Shown piece by piece: positions 8,543-16,950 of a stretch of 64,000 nucleotides of DNA. The number at the start of each line of letters is the position of its first letter. The first letter of the stretch is position 1. The notes under the pieces were generated by a model. The model worked only from the letters and a program-made list of their open reading frames with translations. It searched no databases and was not told the DNA's origin. Both the position numbers and the translations under genes were made by a program. Source of the stretch: Halomonas cerina (lineage in GTDB: Bacteria; Pseudomonadota; Gammaproteobacteria; Pseudomonadales; Halomonadaceae); contig NZ_JACHXP010000002.1 of assembly GCF_014192215.1 (NCBI RefSeq), positions 248,001 to 312,000 of the forward strand. The letters run 5' to 3'.

Positions 8543-9298
8543 ATGAATTCACTGAAGCGCGTCGTCATTATCGGGGCCACCTCCACCATCGCCGAGCATA
8601 CCGCTCGACAACTGGTCGAGAAGGGGGCCTCGCTGTATTGCATCGGGCGTAACCCGGACAAGCTCCAGGCTCTGCTCCAGGATCTCAAGGTCCGTGCCGG
8701 AGATAACCAGCGTATCGACGGTTGCGTGGCCGACTTGCTGGACGTCGATCGGCATGACGCCTTGATCGAGACCGCCGAGCAGGCGCTAGGGGGCATGGAT
8801 GCGGTGCTCATCGCCCATGGCACCCTGCCCGATCAGCAGGCCTGCCAGCGCGACGTGGCGCTGATGCGTCGGGAGGTCGAGACCAACGCCCTCAGTGTGA
8901 TCAGCCTGCTGACTCTGCTGGGCAACCGTTTCGAGCAACAAGGTGCCGGCGTGATCGCCGCGATCGGGTCGGTCGCCGGCAACCGGGGGCGACAGAGCAA
9001 CTATGTCTATGGCGCCGCCAAGGGCATGGTCGCGATCTTCCTTCAGGGGCTTCGAAACCGGCTGGCCGCGCATGGCGTCGATGTGGTCACGCTCAAGCCG
9101 GGATTCGTCGCGACTCCCATGACGGCCGACTTCGACCGCTCCGGGCCGCTATGGGCGCAGCCGCAGGACGTGGCCCGGGGTATCATCAAGGCCATGATCC
9201 ACGGACGGGGAGAGACCTACCTGCCAGGGTTCTGGCGCTGGATCATGTTGGTCATCACGCATATCCCCGAGCCCTTGTTCAAGCGGATGACCCTATGA
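8543..9298 (+). CDS. DprE2-like short-chain dehydrogenase
   Basis: A 251-residue SDR. It has the Rossmann motif IIGATSTIAEHTAR near the N-terminus, the NAD-stabilising AHGTLP segment, a catalytic serine region (IAAIGSVAGNRGR) and the YxxxK pair in SNYVYGAAKG. The ATSxIA form of the glycine motif is characteristic of DprE2, which reduces the 2'-keto lipid intermediate to the arabinose epimer. The gene begins 4 bases after the DprE1-like stop and ends in an overlap with the HAD gene. An ORF start at 8228 would lie inside the DprE1-like gene and is rejected. Confidence 0.87.
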   Translation: MNSLKRVVIIGATSTIAEHTARQLVEKGASLYCIGRNPDKLQALLQDLKVRAGDNQRIDGCVADLLDVDRHDALIETAEQALGGMDAVLIAHGTLPDQQACQRDVALMRREVETNALSVISLLTLLGNRFEQQGAGVIAAIGSVAGNRGRQSNYVYGAAKGMVAIFLQGLRNRLAAHGVDVVTLKPGFVATPMTADFDRSGPLWAQPQDVARGIIKAMIHGRGETYLPGFWRWIMLVITHIPEPLFKRMTL

Positions 9299-9924
9299 CA
9301 CAAGAATCTCCCCCCGTGGCCTTCTTCGATTTCGATGGCACCCTGACTCGGGGCGACACCCTGATGCCCTTCCTGAAGCATGTCGTTGGCAGCCGTGTCT
9401 ACTATGCCAAGCTGGTCAGGCTCAGTCCGGTGCTCGCGGGCTATTGCATAAAGCTGATGCGCAATGATGTGGCCAAGCAGATCGTGCTCGAGCGGTATCT
9501 GACAGGCTATACGCTGGAGGAACTCTCCATCTGGGGAAAGACCTTCAGTGAGGAAATCATCCCGACGATGATTCGCAAGGAAGGCATAACACGATTGCGG
9601 TGGCATCAGTCACAGGGACACGACTGCGTACTGGTCAGCGCCTCGCTGGACAGCTACCTGAGGCACTGGGCTCAGGGACAGGGGTTCACGGCGTCGATCA
9701 CCTCGTCGTTGGCCGGTGATGCGGCCGGTATCGTGCAGGGCAAGGTCGAGGGCAGAAACTGCTATGGCGAAGAGAAGGCAACCAGGGTACGAGCGTGGCT
9801 CGAGAGCCGCCGCCCCCAGTGCAGCTATGCGTATGGCGACTCGGTGGGGGATCTTCCCCTGTTGTCGCTGGCGGACCATGGTTTCCTGTGGAGCCGCCGA
9901 GCTCGACAGTTTGTTATCGTGTGA
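9295..9924 (+). CDS. HAD-IB family phosphatase
   Basis: A 209-residue HAD-superfamily hydrolase. Motif I is FFDFDGTLTRGDT near the N-terminus, motif II is VLVSASLD, a lysine follows in CYGEEKATRV, and motif IV is YGDSVGDLPLL. This is the phosphoserine-phosphatase-like IB group. The ATG overlaps the DprE2-like stop (ATGA). In the arabinose-lipid pathway, a phosphatase is needed to remove the 5-phosphate from polyprenyl-phosphoryl-5-phosphoribose; a HAD enzyme placed here is a natural candidate, although the mycobacterial enzyme is of a different family. That assignment is inference from position. Confidence 0.83.
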   Translation: MTQESPPVAFFDFDGTLTRGDTLMPFLKHVVGSRVYYAKLVRLSPVLAGYCIKLMRNDVAKQIVLERYLTGYTLEELSIWGKTFSEEIIPTMIRKEGITRLRWHQSQGHDCVLVSASLDSYLRHWAQGQGFTASITSSLAGDAAGIVQGKVEGRNCYGEEKATRVRAWLESRRPQCSYAYGDSVGDLPLLSLADHGFLWSRRARQFVIV

Positions 9925-9938
9925 TCGGGGAGAGAAAC

Positions 9939-11480
9939 ATGGCAAAAGGCTATGCGCGTGCGGTGGTGTATCTCCTAATCCTGTCGAGCGTGATGCTGGC
10001 AGCGACCGGTGTTGTGTATGGCTATTCCTACTGGTGGGATGAGCTCTATTCCGTGGCCGCGGCCGAACTTGGCGTGGGGCCGATGTTTCGCTTCCTGGTG
10101 CTTCCCGATGTGCATCCACCGCTGTATCAACTGGTATTGAACCTGTGGATCAAGGTGGCGGGCTCCGGTGAGCAAATGGTCAGGGCATTGAGTTTCCTCT
10201 TTGCGATATCTGCCCTGGCGGCGTTCTGGTGGTGGGCCAGCAAGCGCCTCACACCGGTCGCCAAGTATACGCTGCTGGTCTTCTTCGCGACCTGCATCCT
10301 GTTTCCCTACTATGCCCAGGAAGCTCGCTCCTATGCCATGATGCTGCTCCTCTCCACCCTGGCCAGCCTCGCTTATCTGGAGCGGTTGGCACACAGTGGG
10401 CGAGCCGGGACGCGTCTGGGGTATTACGCCTTACTCGGGGCGCTGTCACTGACCCATTATTTCGGTTTTATATATGCCGGGGTGATCCTTCTGTTCACGC
10501 TGTACGAGAACCGAGGCGATGCGCGGCGCGCGATCGAGACGGTCGTCGTGGGCCTGATGTGCCTGATATGGCCGATCCTGCACGTTGTGTATGGCGGCAT
10601 CGGCGAGAAGTCCGGCGATAACTTCTGGATCGAGTCCAATGGCGTGCAGTCGACGCTGTTCCACTTCTCCGATGGCATGCTGCCTCATCTCAACTACTTG
10701 GCCAGGTTGTTGTCGGGCACGGCCACCGAGTACGTGACCGCCGTCCTGATAGTCGCCTTGCTGAGTGGTGCCGCGCTACTGGCCCGGCGGGCGCCGGAAG
10801 TCAGGGAGGCCGGTACGGGGCCGGGCCTGTGGCGCCGGATGATTGCATTGCTGACGGGCTTTCTTGTCGTGATCGCGCTGGTGGACTACCACTCGCCGAT
10901 CTCGACACCGAGAAACTTCATCGTGCTGTTGCCGGTGGTGTCCCTCCTGGTGGGCCTGACCGCTTCCGGTCTCAAGCGCGCAGGGGTCAAACACGTGGTG
11001 GCCCTCGTCGCCCTGGGAGGCATCGCCAATCTGGCGGTCGCCTCGCTGGAGGTCACCCGCAAGATCCATCCCGACCAGAACCACAAAGCCGCGGTGGCCT
11101 TCATCGAAGAGCAGCGCGACGCGGGTGACCCCGTCTATTACCTGGACCGTGGGGGGAGCATGAGGGAGGTGCAGCATCTCGTGGCGAGCTTCTATTTCAA
11201 CGAGGAGGTTCCGCTGGCGCCTATCGCTATCGGCCAGGTCGCCACCCTCGCTCCCCCCTACTATGTGCTCATGCAGCACCATGGACATAACCTCGACCGC
11301 GTACTGGCCGACATCGCCCGGCGGGGCATCGCGGTGGAGGCCTTCGTACCCCAGAACAACGAGAGTGTGGCCGTGGTATACGTCGAAGGTCGTGACACCC
11401 ACCGCCCGAGGCACAGAGCGCCCATGGCGGCACCCGCGGCCAGGATGCTGGTTCGACGGTCGTCGGCGCCAGGGCCGTGA
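9939..11480 (+). CDS. GT-C type membrane glycosyltransferase (ArnT/PMT-like)
   Basis: A 513-residue polytopic protein started at the ATG after GGGGAGAG. The first periplasmic loop contains YWWDELYSVAAA with the acidic pair typical of GT-C enzymes, then DVHPPLYQLVLNLW, a family 39/83-like signature. About ten membrane segments are visible and a short soluble C-terminus follows. GT-C enzymes use polyprenyl-phosphate sugars as donors on the periplasmic side, so this protein is the expected user of polyprenyl-phospho-arabinose from the genes just upstream. The acceptor (lipid A, a pilin, or a glycan) is unknown. The gene ends the co-directional block; no clear terminator follows. Confidence 0.8.
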   Translation: MAKGYARAVVYLLILSSVMLAATGVVYGYSYWWDELYSVAAAELGVGPMFRFLVLPDVHPPLYQLVLNLWIKVAGSGEQMVRALSFLFAISALAAFWWWASKRLTPVAKYTLLVFFATCILFPYYAQEARSYAMMLLLSTLASLAYLERLAHSGRAGTRLGYYALLGALSLTHYFGFIYAGVILLFTLYENRGDARRAIETVVVGLMCLIWPILHVVYGGIGEKSGDNFWIESNGVQSTLFHFSDGMLPHLNYLARLLSGTATEYVTAVLIVALLSGAALLARRAPEVREAGTGPGLWRRMIALLTGFLVVIALVDYHSPISTPRNFIVLLPVVSLLVGLTASGLKRAGVKHVVALVALGGIANLAVASLEVTRKIHPDQNHKAAVAFIEEQRDAGDPVYYLDRGGSMREVQHLVASFYFNEEVPLAPIAIGQVATLAPPYYVLMQHHGHNLDRVLADIARRGIAVEAFVPQNNESVAVVYVEGRDTHRPRHRAPMAAPAARMLVRRSSAPGP

Positions 11481-12015
11481 TGGCCCGCTATCCACTTACC
11501 TGGGTGCCGAGATCCCTCCAGGCAGTGCGGCTGTCCAAGAGCGCCATTGGCAGTAGATGAGCGGTCACCAGGATATGAAATACCCCAGTCTGGTACCTGC
11601 TTATGAGCTGGTAATGGGCTGCTCGCCAGGGGGAGATCACCCCCGCTCGATCAGCAATCAGTCAGAATAAATCCTTTCAAGACAACGCATTGCCTCTTTT
11701 ACCCTCGACAGGGAACGGAGGGGCAGAGTGTGAGTGTATTAATACCTGAGGTAGTGAGAAATAACAGTTACGCAGAATCAGGGTCCTCTGAGTAACCTTA
11801 TGTAGCCAAGACTTGGTTTTTGTAACCAAGCGTAAGTGGTTATACAGGAAGGGGCACGGTCTGAGGGAACACCGACATAACCTCTCGGGCGGTAGCGTGG
11901 TCGGACGGGCGGGGCGTGACCCCACTCCGGATTCCATGACCTGGTAGCAAGCTGGCCCACTGGTACCTCCTTGATTCCAGGTTACCTAACAGCATTAAGG
12001 CAAAGGGGACTCAAC
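11481..12015. other. long non-coding leader of the first export locus
   Basis: This 535-base gap holds no convincing coding sequence. It is richer in A/T than its flanks and contains a small hairpin (CTTGGTT at 11812-11818 pairing with AACCAAG at 11824-11830) and the exact ops element at 11888-11899. Its position between the GT-C gene and wza makes it the probable promoter and untranslated leader of the 12-25 kb operon. No -35/-10 pair could be called with confidence. Confidence 0.6.
11888..11899 (+). promoter_or_regulatory. ops element (RfaH recruitment site)
   Basis: The 12 bases GGCGGTAGCGTG match the enterobacterial ops element without mismatch. It lies 116 bases before the wza start, on the coding strand, inside the long leader, which is where ops sites occur in JUMPStart leaders of capsule and O-antigen operons. 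It implies that elongation through this locus is controlled by an RfaH-type NusG paralogue. Confidence 0.85.
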
Positions 12016-13140
12016 ATGAAATCGAAAGCTCGCACTCACTGCCTGGCAGTCGCGCTCCTGCCCTTGGGGCTATTGACTGGCTGTGCCCTGGCGCCCGGAG
12101 GGCATATCGACTACGAGCCCCGGGAGACCGTATCACTCGATGAGCAGGTGGATATCGTCTCCATTACCCCCCGGCTGGTCGCCAACTACCGTCAACAGAT
12201 GGGAGCGGTCACCGCCAAGAGCATGTCCCCTGATCTGGAGAAGGAAATCCAGGATTACCAATACTACGTTGGCCCGGGTGACGTGCTGAATATCGTCGTC
12301 TATGACCATCCCGAGCTCACCATACCGGCGGGTGGAGAGCGTAGTGCCGAAGAGGCGGGCACGATCGTTCATGCCAATGGATCCATCTACTACCCCTATA
12401 TCGGCAGTATCAACGTCGAAGGCAAGACCGTGAACCAGATCCGCGACATCCTGACGCGTCGTCTGGCGACCTATATTGCCGATCCGCAAGTCGAGGTCAG
12501 CGTGGCGGCCTTCCGGTCGAAGAAGGTCTATGTGAGTGGCGCCGTGACCAACCCGGGCACCCAGCCCATCACCAATGTGCCGTTGACCGTCCTGGATGCC
12601 ATCAGTCAGGCGGGTGGGGCCAACGAGCAAGCCAATTGGCATGAGGTGACCCTGGCCAGAAACGGCGTCGAAATCGACTTGTCTCTCTACGAGATGCTCA
12701 AGAATGGCGACATGACGCAGAATTATCTGATGAAACCGGGCGACGTCCTGCATGTCGCCGATGCCGAGAACCAGAACATCGCCGTCTTGGGGCAGGTGCG
12801 CAACCCCGGCAATATCCCGGCCGGCGTCGAGCGACTTAGCCTCACGGATGCCCTGGCACGTGCTGGCGGCGTGGTCGAGTCACGCGCAGAGCCTTCAGGT
12901 ATCTTCGTGATCCGCGGTAAGCCGACGGGTAGCGAGAAGATGGCCACTGTCTATCAGCTGGACATCAGCAACGCGGTTGCCTTGAACATGGGAAGCTACT
13001 TCCCACTCGAGCCGCAGGATGTGGTGTATGTGACCTCCGCGCCGCTGGCACGCTGGAACAACGTGATCAGCCTGCTGCTGCCCTCCATCAGCCTGCCAGG
13101 TACCGTCGCCGATACCTCCACCGACGTGGGTGACCTGTAG
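12016..13140 (+). CDS. wza: Wza-like outer-membrane polysaccharide export lipoprotein
   Basis: A 374-residue export protein. A lipoprotein signal ends in LLTGC (Cys23). It is followed by the polysaccharide-export domain (PGDVLNIVVYDHPELTIPAG, then FRSKKVYVSGAV) and two SLBB-type segments (VSGAVTNPGTQPITNVP and LGQVRNPGNIPAG). The C-terminus has a hydrophobic-amphipathic stretch (WNNVISLLLPSISLPG) resembling the membrane-spanning helix of Wza. It forms the export channel working with Wzc. The start at 12016 is chosen because the signal peptide begins there. A close paralogue lies at 29984. Confidence 0.93.
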   Translation: MKSKARTHCLAVALLPLGLLTGCALAPGGHIDYEPRETVSLDEQVDIVSITPRLVANYRQQMGAVTAKSMSPDLEKEIQDYQYYVGPGDVLNIVVYDHPELTIPAGGERSAEEAGTIVHANGSIYYPYIGSINVEGKTVNQIRDILTRRLATYIADPQVEVSVAAFRSKKVYVSGAVTNPGTQPITNVPLTVLDAISQAGGANEQANWHEVTLARNGVEIDLSLYEMLKNGDMTQNYLMKPGDVLHVADAENQNIAVLGQVRNPGNIPAGVERLSLTDALARAGGVVESRAEPSGIFVIRGKPTGSEKMATVYQLDISNAVALNMGSYFPLEPQDVVYVTSAPLARWNNVISLLLPSISLPGTVADTSTDVGDL

Positions 13141-13187
13141 CCACGAAGGCCGAGTGACGTGACAACCCTGGAATGACAAGACGATCC

Positions 13188-13222
13188 GCCCCCGGGAGAT
13201 TGACGTTGATCATCTCGGGGGC
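13188..13222 (+). promoter_or_regulatory. hairpin between wza and wzc
   Basis: GCCCCCGGGAGAT (13188-13200) pairs with ATCTCGGGGGC (13212-13222), giving 11 base pairs with a two-base bulge and an 11-base loop. No T-run follows, so it is more likely a processing or attenuation structure that lowers wzc expression relative to wza than a full terminator. The 268-base gap around it has no other clear feature. Confidence 0.5.
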
Positions 13223-13408
13223 AGGAAGGTTGCCATGATTCACTTTGTGACGACACCAGGGAAACCGAAGAACGACGTCGCCATCGTGAGCCACAGCTGA
13301 AGAGCCTGAAAGTTAACCCGGTTGCCGAATATCGAAGTCTGCGAGTCACGGTTCGGCGAACCCGTTCAGGGATAAAGGAAAATGACCAGTCTTATTCCAG
13401 GTAGCTCC

Positions 13409-15622
13409 ATGTCTCAAGTCAACAATGTTCCGGTGTCACAGGGGAGTGGCCCACCGGGAGAGGAAAACGTGGAGCTGGGCAGGATGATCGGCCTGCTGCT
13501 CGACAACAAGTGGAAGATCGCGCTGTTGACCGCGCTGTTCGGCGTGGGCGGCATCATCTATTCACTGCTGGCGACGCCTATCTATCAGGGTGACGCCCTG
13601 GTTCAGGTGGAGCAGGCGGGGCCACGCAATGGCGCGGATGAAATCGCGGCCATGCTGACCGAAGAGCAACCCAGAACCGCGGCGCAGATGGAAATACTGC
13701 GTTCGCGCATGATCATCGGGCGAGCGGCAAGTCAGGTCAAGTTGGATATCGGTGTCAGCCCCGTGACGTTCCCGGTGGTAGGGGATGCCATCATTCGTCA
13801 TCAGATTCCACGACCCGCGTTTGCCGAAGGTCGTCCGGAAGTATGGGGAGGCGAAAGCCTCAGCGTCGAGGCGCTGAGTGTTGCCCCCGAGCTGGTCAAT
13901 CAGCCCCTGATGCTGGAAGTCATGGAAGGCAACGGCTATCGGGTCATGGATATCGAGGAGAACGTCCTGGCAACCGGGAGGGCAGGACAGCTGGTCAAGG
14001 TGGACGAGCCCTGGATGGAGATCAGAGTCAGTGAGATCCAGGCGCCGGCGGGAGCGAGGTTCAATCTTGTCAAGCGAAGCCAAGGATCCGCCATTGCCAA
14101 TCTCAAGTCACGTTTCAGCGTGCTGCAGAAAGGGGAGAGCGATACCGGCGTGCTGGAGCTTATCCTGATCGGGAGTAACCCGGCTGAGGTGGAAGGCTCA
14201 CTGGATGCCATCACCGAAGTGTACCTGGCCCAGAACGTGGCACGCCAGGCGGCCGAGGCAGAGAAGAGCCTGGCCTTTCTCGATGAGCAGCTACCCAAGG
14301 TCCGCGATCAGCTGGTAGCCGCGGAAAACCGCCTGAATAGCTATCGATCTCAACAGGAAAGTGTCGATCTGACCCAGGAAACGCAGAACGTTCTCACCGG
14401 TGTGGTCAATCTGGAAAGTCAATTGAATGAGTTGGAGATGCAGGAATCGGAACTCCAGCGTCGCTTCACGCCCAATCACCCGGTGTATGCGGCCCTGCTC
14501 GACAAGAAGGCGCAGCTCCAGCGGGAGTTGGCTAACCTGGATGAGCGTACCAGCAGCCTGCCGGAAACCCAGCAGCAGATTCTGAGAATGACCCGCGATG
14601 TGGAAGTCACTCAGCAGATCTATGTGCAGCTGCTCAACCGTATGCAGGAACTCAACATCGCCAAGGCGGCAACCGTGGGTAATGTGCGGATCATCGACTT
14701 CGCCATGGTGCGCCCGTCGCCGATCAAGCCGAAGACCGCCTTGATCGTGATCGTTGCCATGCTCGTCGGCCTGATGTTGACGGTCAGCTTCATCCTGCTG
14801 AGAGGACTGCTCAATAAGGGAATCGAGAGCGCCGACCAGCTCGAGGATCTCGGCCTGCCGGTATACGCCACGGTCCCGCGCTCCAACGACCAGATGAAAC
14901 TCGTCAAGCGCATCAAGTATCGAAACGACCAGACGAGTAAGCATGCCATCGGCAGCTTCCTGGCTAAGCTCTATCCCACCGACATGGCCGTCGAGGCGAT
15001 CCGGGGACTGCGTACCAGCCTGCATTTTGCCATGATGGATGCCCCCAATAACTGCATCATGATCACGGGGCCGAGCCCAGGCATCGGGAAAAGCTTCGTC
15101 AGCATCAACCTTGCCTTCGTCTGCGCCCAGGCCGGCCAGAAAGTCCTGGTGATCGATGCCGACATGCGCAAAGGTAGCCTGCACGTGACCTTCAATGACC
15201 GCTCGGAAGCCGGCCTGTCCGAGGTGATCTCCGGCAAGCTAGACCTGCAGCATGCCGTGCGAGGCAGCGATGTGCCCGGACTGTACTACATGTCGCGTGG
15301 GGTGGCGCCGCCCAACCCTTCGGAGCTGCTCATGAAACAGAGCTTCTCGGAGTTGATCGACGAGGTCAGCAAGGACTACGACCTGGTATTCATCGATACG
15401 CCGCCTATCCTGGCGGTCACCGATGCGGCCATCATCGGCAAGGTCGCCGGAACATCGCTGCTGGTGGCACGCTTCGGTGTCAATCCGCCCCGTGAAATCA
15501 AGATCGCCGTGCGCCGGCTCGAGAATACCGGTATTCAGGTGAGAGGGTGCATTCTCAATGCCATCGAACGCACCGCCGCCATCAGCTACGGGTACGGCTA
15601 TTACAGCTATTCCTACAAGTAG
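13409..15622 (+). CDS. wzc: Wzc-like polysaccharide co-polymerase / BY-kinase
   Basis: A protein of about 737 residues. The start at 13409 is preferred over 13382 because the bases around it (CTCCATGTCTCAAGTC) are the same as at the paralogue start at 31882. It has an N-terminal Wzz domain with a first membrane helix (residues ~35-55), a long periplasmic coiled coil, a second helix, and a cytoplasmic kinase with Walker A GPSPGIGKS (near 553), Walker A' VLVIDADMRKG and Walker B DLVFIDTPP. The tail is tyrosine-rich (SYGYGYYSYSYK), the autophosphorylation cluster. It regulates chain length and export with Wza. No wzb lies in this locus; the one at 31175 may serve both kinases. Confidence 0.93.
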   Translation: MSQVNNVPVSQGSGPPGEENVELGRMIGLLLDNKWKIALLTALFGVGGIIYSLLATPIYQGDALVQVEQAGPRNGADEIAAMLTEEQPRTAAQMEILRSRMIIGRAASQVKLDIGVSPVTFPVVGDAIIRHQIPRPAFAEGRPEVWGGESLSVEALSVAPELVNQPLMLEVMEGNGYRVMDIEENVLATGRAGQLVKVDEPWMEIRVSEIQAPAGARFNLVKRSQGSAIANLKSRFSVLQKGESDTGVLELILIGSNPAEVEGSLDAITEVYLAQNVARQAAEAEKSLAFLDEQLPKVRDQLVAAENRLNSYRSQQESVDLTQETQNVLTGVVNLESQLNELEMQESELQRRFTPNHPVYAALLDKKAQLQRELANLDERTSSLPETQQQILRMTRDVEVTQQIYVQLLNRMQELNIAKAATVGNVRIIDFAMVRPSPIKPKTALIVIVAMLVGLMLTVSFILLRGLLNKGIESADQLEDLGLPVYATVPRSNDQMKLVKRIKYRNDQTSKHAIGSFLAKLYPTDMAVEAIRGLRTSLHFAMMDAPNNCIMITGPSPGIGKSFVSINLAFVCAQAGQKVLVIDADMRKGSLHVTFNDRSEAGLSEVISGKLDLQHAVRGSDVPGLYYMSRGVAPPNPSELLMKQSFSELIDEVSKDYDLVFIDTPPILAVTDAAIIGKVAGTSLLVARFGVNPPREIKIAVRRLENTGIQVRGCILNAIERTAAISYGYGYYSYSYK

Positions 15623-15658
15623 TCGCTGGTGCCGGCGTGCGCCTGCCTGATGGTGCGA

Positions 15659-15727
15659 CCCCTTCTTCCGTGCCGATTCTTTCTTACCCTGGAGGCAAGA
15701 GGCTAATCGGAAAAGCGGAAGAAGGGG
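15659..15727 (+). promoter_or_regulatory. long hairpin after wzc
   Basis: A 12-bp perfect outer stem (CCCCTTCTTCCG at 15659-15670 with CGGAAGAAGGGG at 15716-15727) encloses an inner 6-bp stem (CCGATT at 15673-15678 with AATCGG at 15705-15710). An A-rich rather than T-rich tail follows. It probably attenuates transcription or stabilises the 3' end of the wza-wzc message. Confidence 0.6.
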
Positions 15728-15817
15728 GCGTCGACAAAAAACAACAGTGACTCAACAGGCGCCATATGAAACCTTCTCCGATCACTGTCAGACAACCACA
15801 ACAACGACAGGATATGT

Positions 15818-16741
15818 GTGATCGACGCGATGATGCGAACAGGCAGGATAGTCGTGACATGTACCTCGACCCATGATCGTCTCGAGTCCCTGTTCTATGC
15901 GGTAACGTCGATACTGCGGCAGTCGGTTCAACCGGACGTGATCTATATCAACCTGCCTAAGTTGTCACTCCGAGACAGGCAAGGTGACGCGCAGGGCATC
16001 ATCGATATCCCGGAATGGCTTGATCATGAGCTGATTGAAGCCAGATACATGAATACCCCTGGGCCTTATCAAAAACTGATTTCCGTCTATGAGGTGGTAT
16101 CACCGAACGATCTGGTGATTACCATCGATGACAATGTCATCTATCAGAGGGAGTGGTTGGCCAAGGTCGTGACGGCGGCAGAACGGTATCCGAATGCCGT
16201 AATCTGTGGTAGGGCCCGTGTGATAAGTCAGAATGTCCTGGGGCGGTGGAAAAGCTACCACCGTTGGCCCTATGTTCATCATATCACCTATGCCTTCTGG
16301 ATACTTCCTGTCGGTTGTGCCGGTATTGCCTATCGGAAATCATTATTGTGTGAAGCCTTCCTGCGCGACAGGCAGTGCCTGCCAATGGCATCGGTCAATG
16401 AAGATCTGTGGTTTCGCACGGCCAGCCTTCTCGAAGGGGCTTATGTCTACGTGGATCCCAAGCTGAATACGGGCAATATCGTATTGTCGAACAACGAGCT
16501 GCCGATCAAGGCAGTCCCGTCGCTCAAGAGCCAGTCGCGGCTGAAAAGGGCATGGCTCGCTGTCAAGCTTTCCGCCCTCGGCTATTTTGGCGCCGAGATT
16601 GGAAAGAGTGACAAGGCCTGGCGAACCGTGAATCAGTACCTGTTGCATTACTGTGCCATGTCAGACCCTTTTCGTGACGATATCGATGAAGGGCGTGACA
16701 GGCGCATCGTTAAAAAGAAATACCCATCAAGGATCAAGTAA
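15818..16741 (+). CDS. glycosyltransferase (GT-A fold)
   Basis: A 307-residue protein. The start is a GTG with ACAGGA upstream; ATG 15830 is an alternative. The N-terminus (RIVVTCTSTHDRLESLFYAVTSILRQSVQPD) and the LVITIDDNVIYQREWL segment, with an acidic metal-binding motif near residue 107, fit a GT-A glycosyltransferase. A conserved VGCAGIAYR segment and NEDLWFRTASL near residue 190 match the acceptor-side part of the fold. It is expected to act in the cytosol in assembly of the repeat unit. Donor and acceptor are unknown. The gene ends just before a copy of the interspersed 170-bp repeat. Confidence 0.72.
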   Translation: MIDAMMRTGRIVVTCTSTHDRLESLFYAVTSILRQSVQPDVIYINLPKLSLRDRQGDAQGIIDIPEWLDHELIEARYMNTPGPYQKLISVYEVVSPNDLVITIDDNVIYQREWLAKVVTAAERYPNAVICGRARVISQNVLGRWKSYHRWPYVHHITYAFWILPVGCAGIAYRKSLLCEAFLRDRQCLPMASVNEDLWFRTASLLEGAYVYVDPKLNTGNIVLSNNELPIKAVPSLKSQSRLKRAWLAVKLSALGYFGAEIGKSDKAWRTVNQYLLHYCAMSDPFRDDIDEGRDRRIVKKKYPSRIK

Positions 16742-16743
16742 GA

Positions 16744-16910
16744 GCGACTTTCTAAACTCCCAGCATTGGTGAGTGCCGGGGGCAAGGCGAAGCGAGGGTC
16801 CTTTGCCATGGATGGCAAAGGTAGCGCCCAAGGAAGGGTTTACAGCGCCCTCGCGAAGGCTTGCCGACGGAAAAGCCCACTCTATCTGAGTGGATTTTGA
16901 AAGGAGTCGT
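16744..16910 (+). repeat. interspersed palindromic repeat, copy 1
   Basis: A non-coding element of about 167 bp also found at 25894-26064 (direct) and 60488-60727 (inverse, longer). The core is a perfect palindrome, CCTTTGCCA-TGGA-TGGCAAAGG, at 16800-16821. The end carries a hairpin CCACTC-TATCT-GAGTGG (16878-16894). The copy lies between the GT gene and the wzy-like gene. Confidence 0.85.
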
Positions 16911-16950
16911 AAGTATATCTCCTCGCTATCAATCGATCGGTGGACATGCC

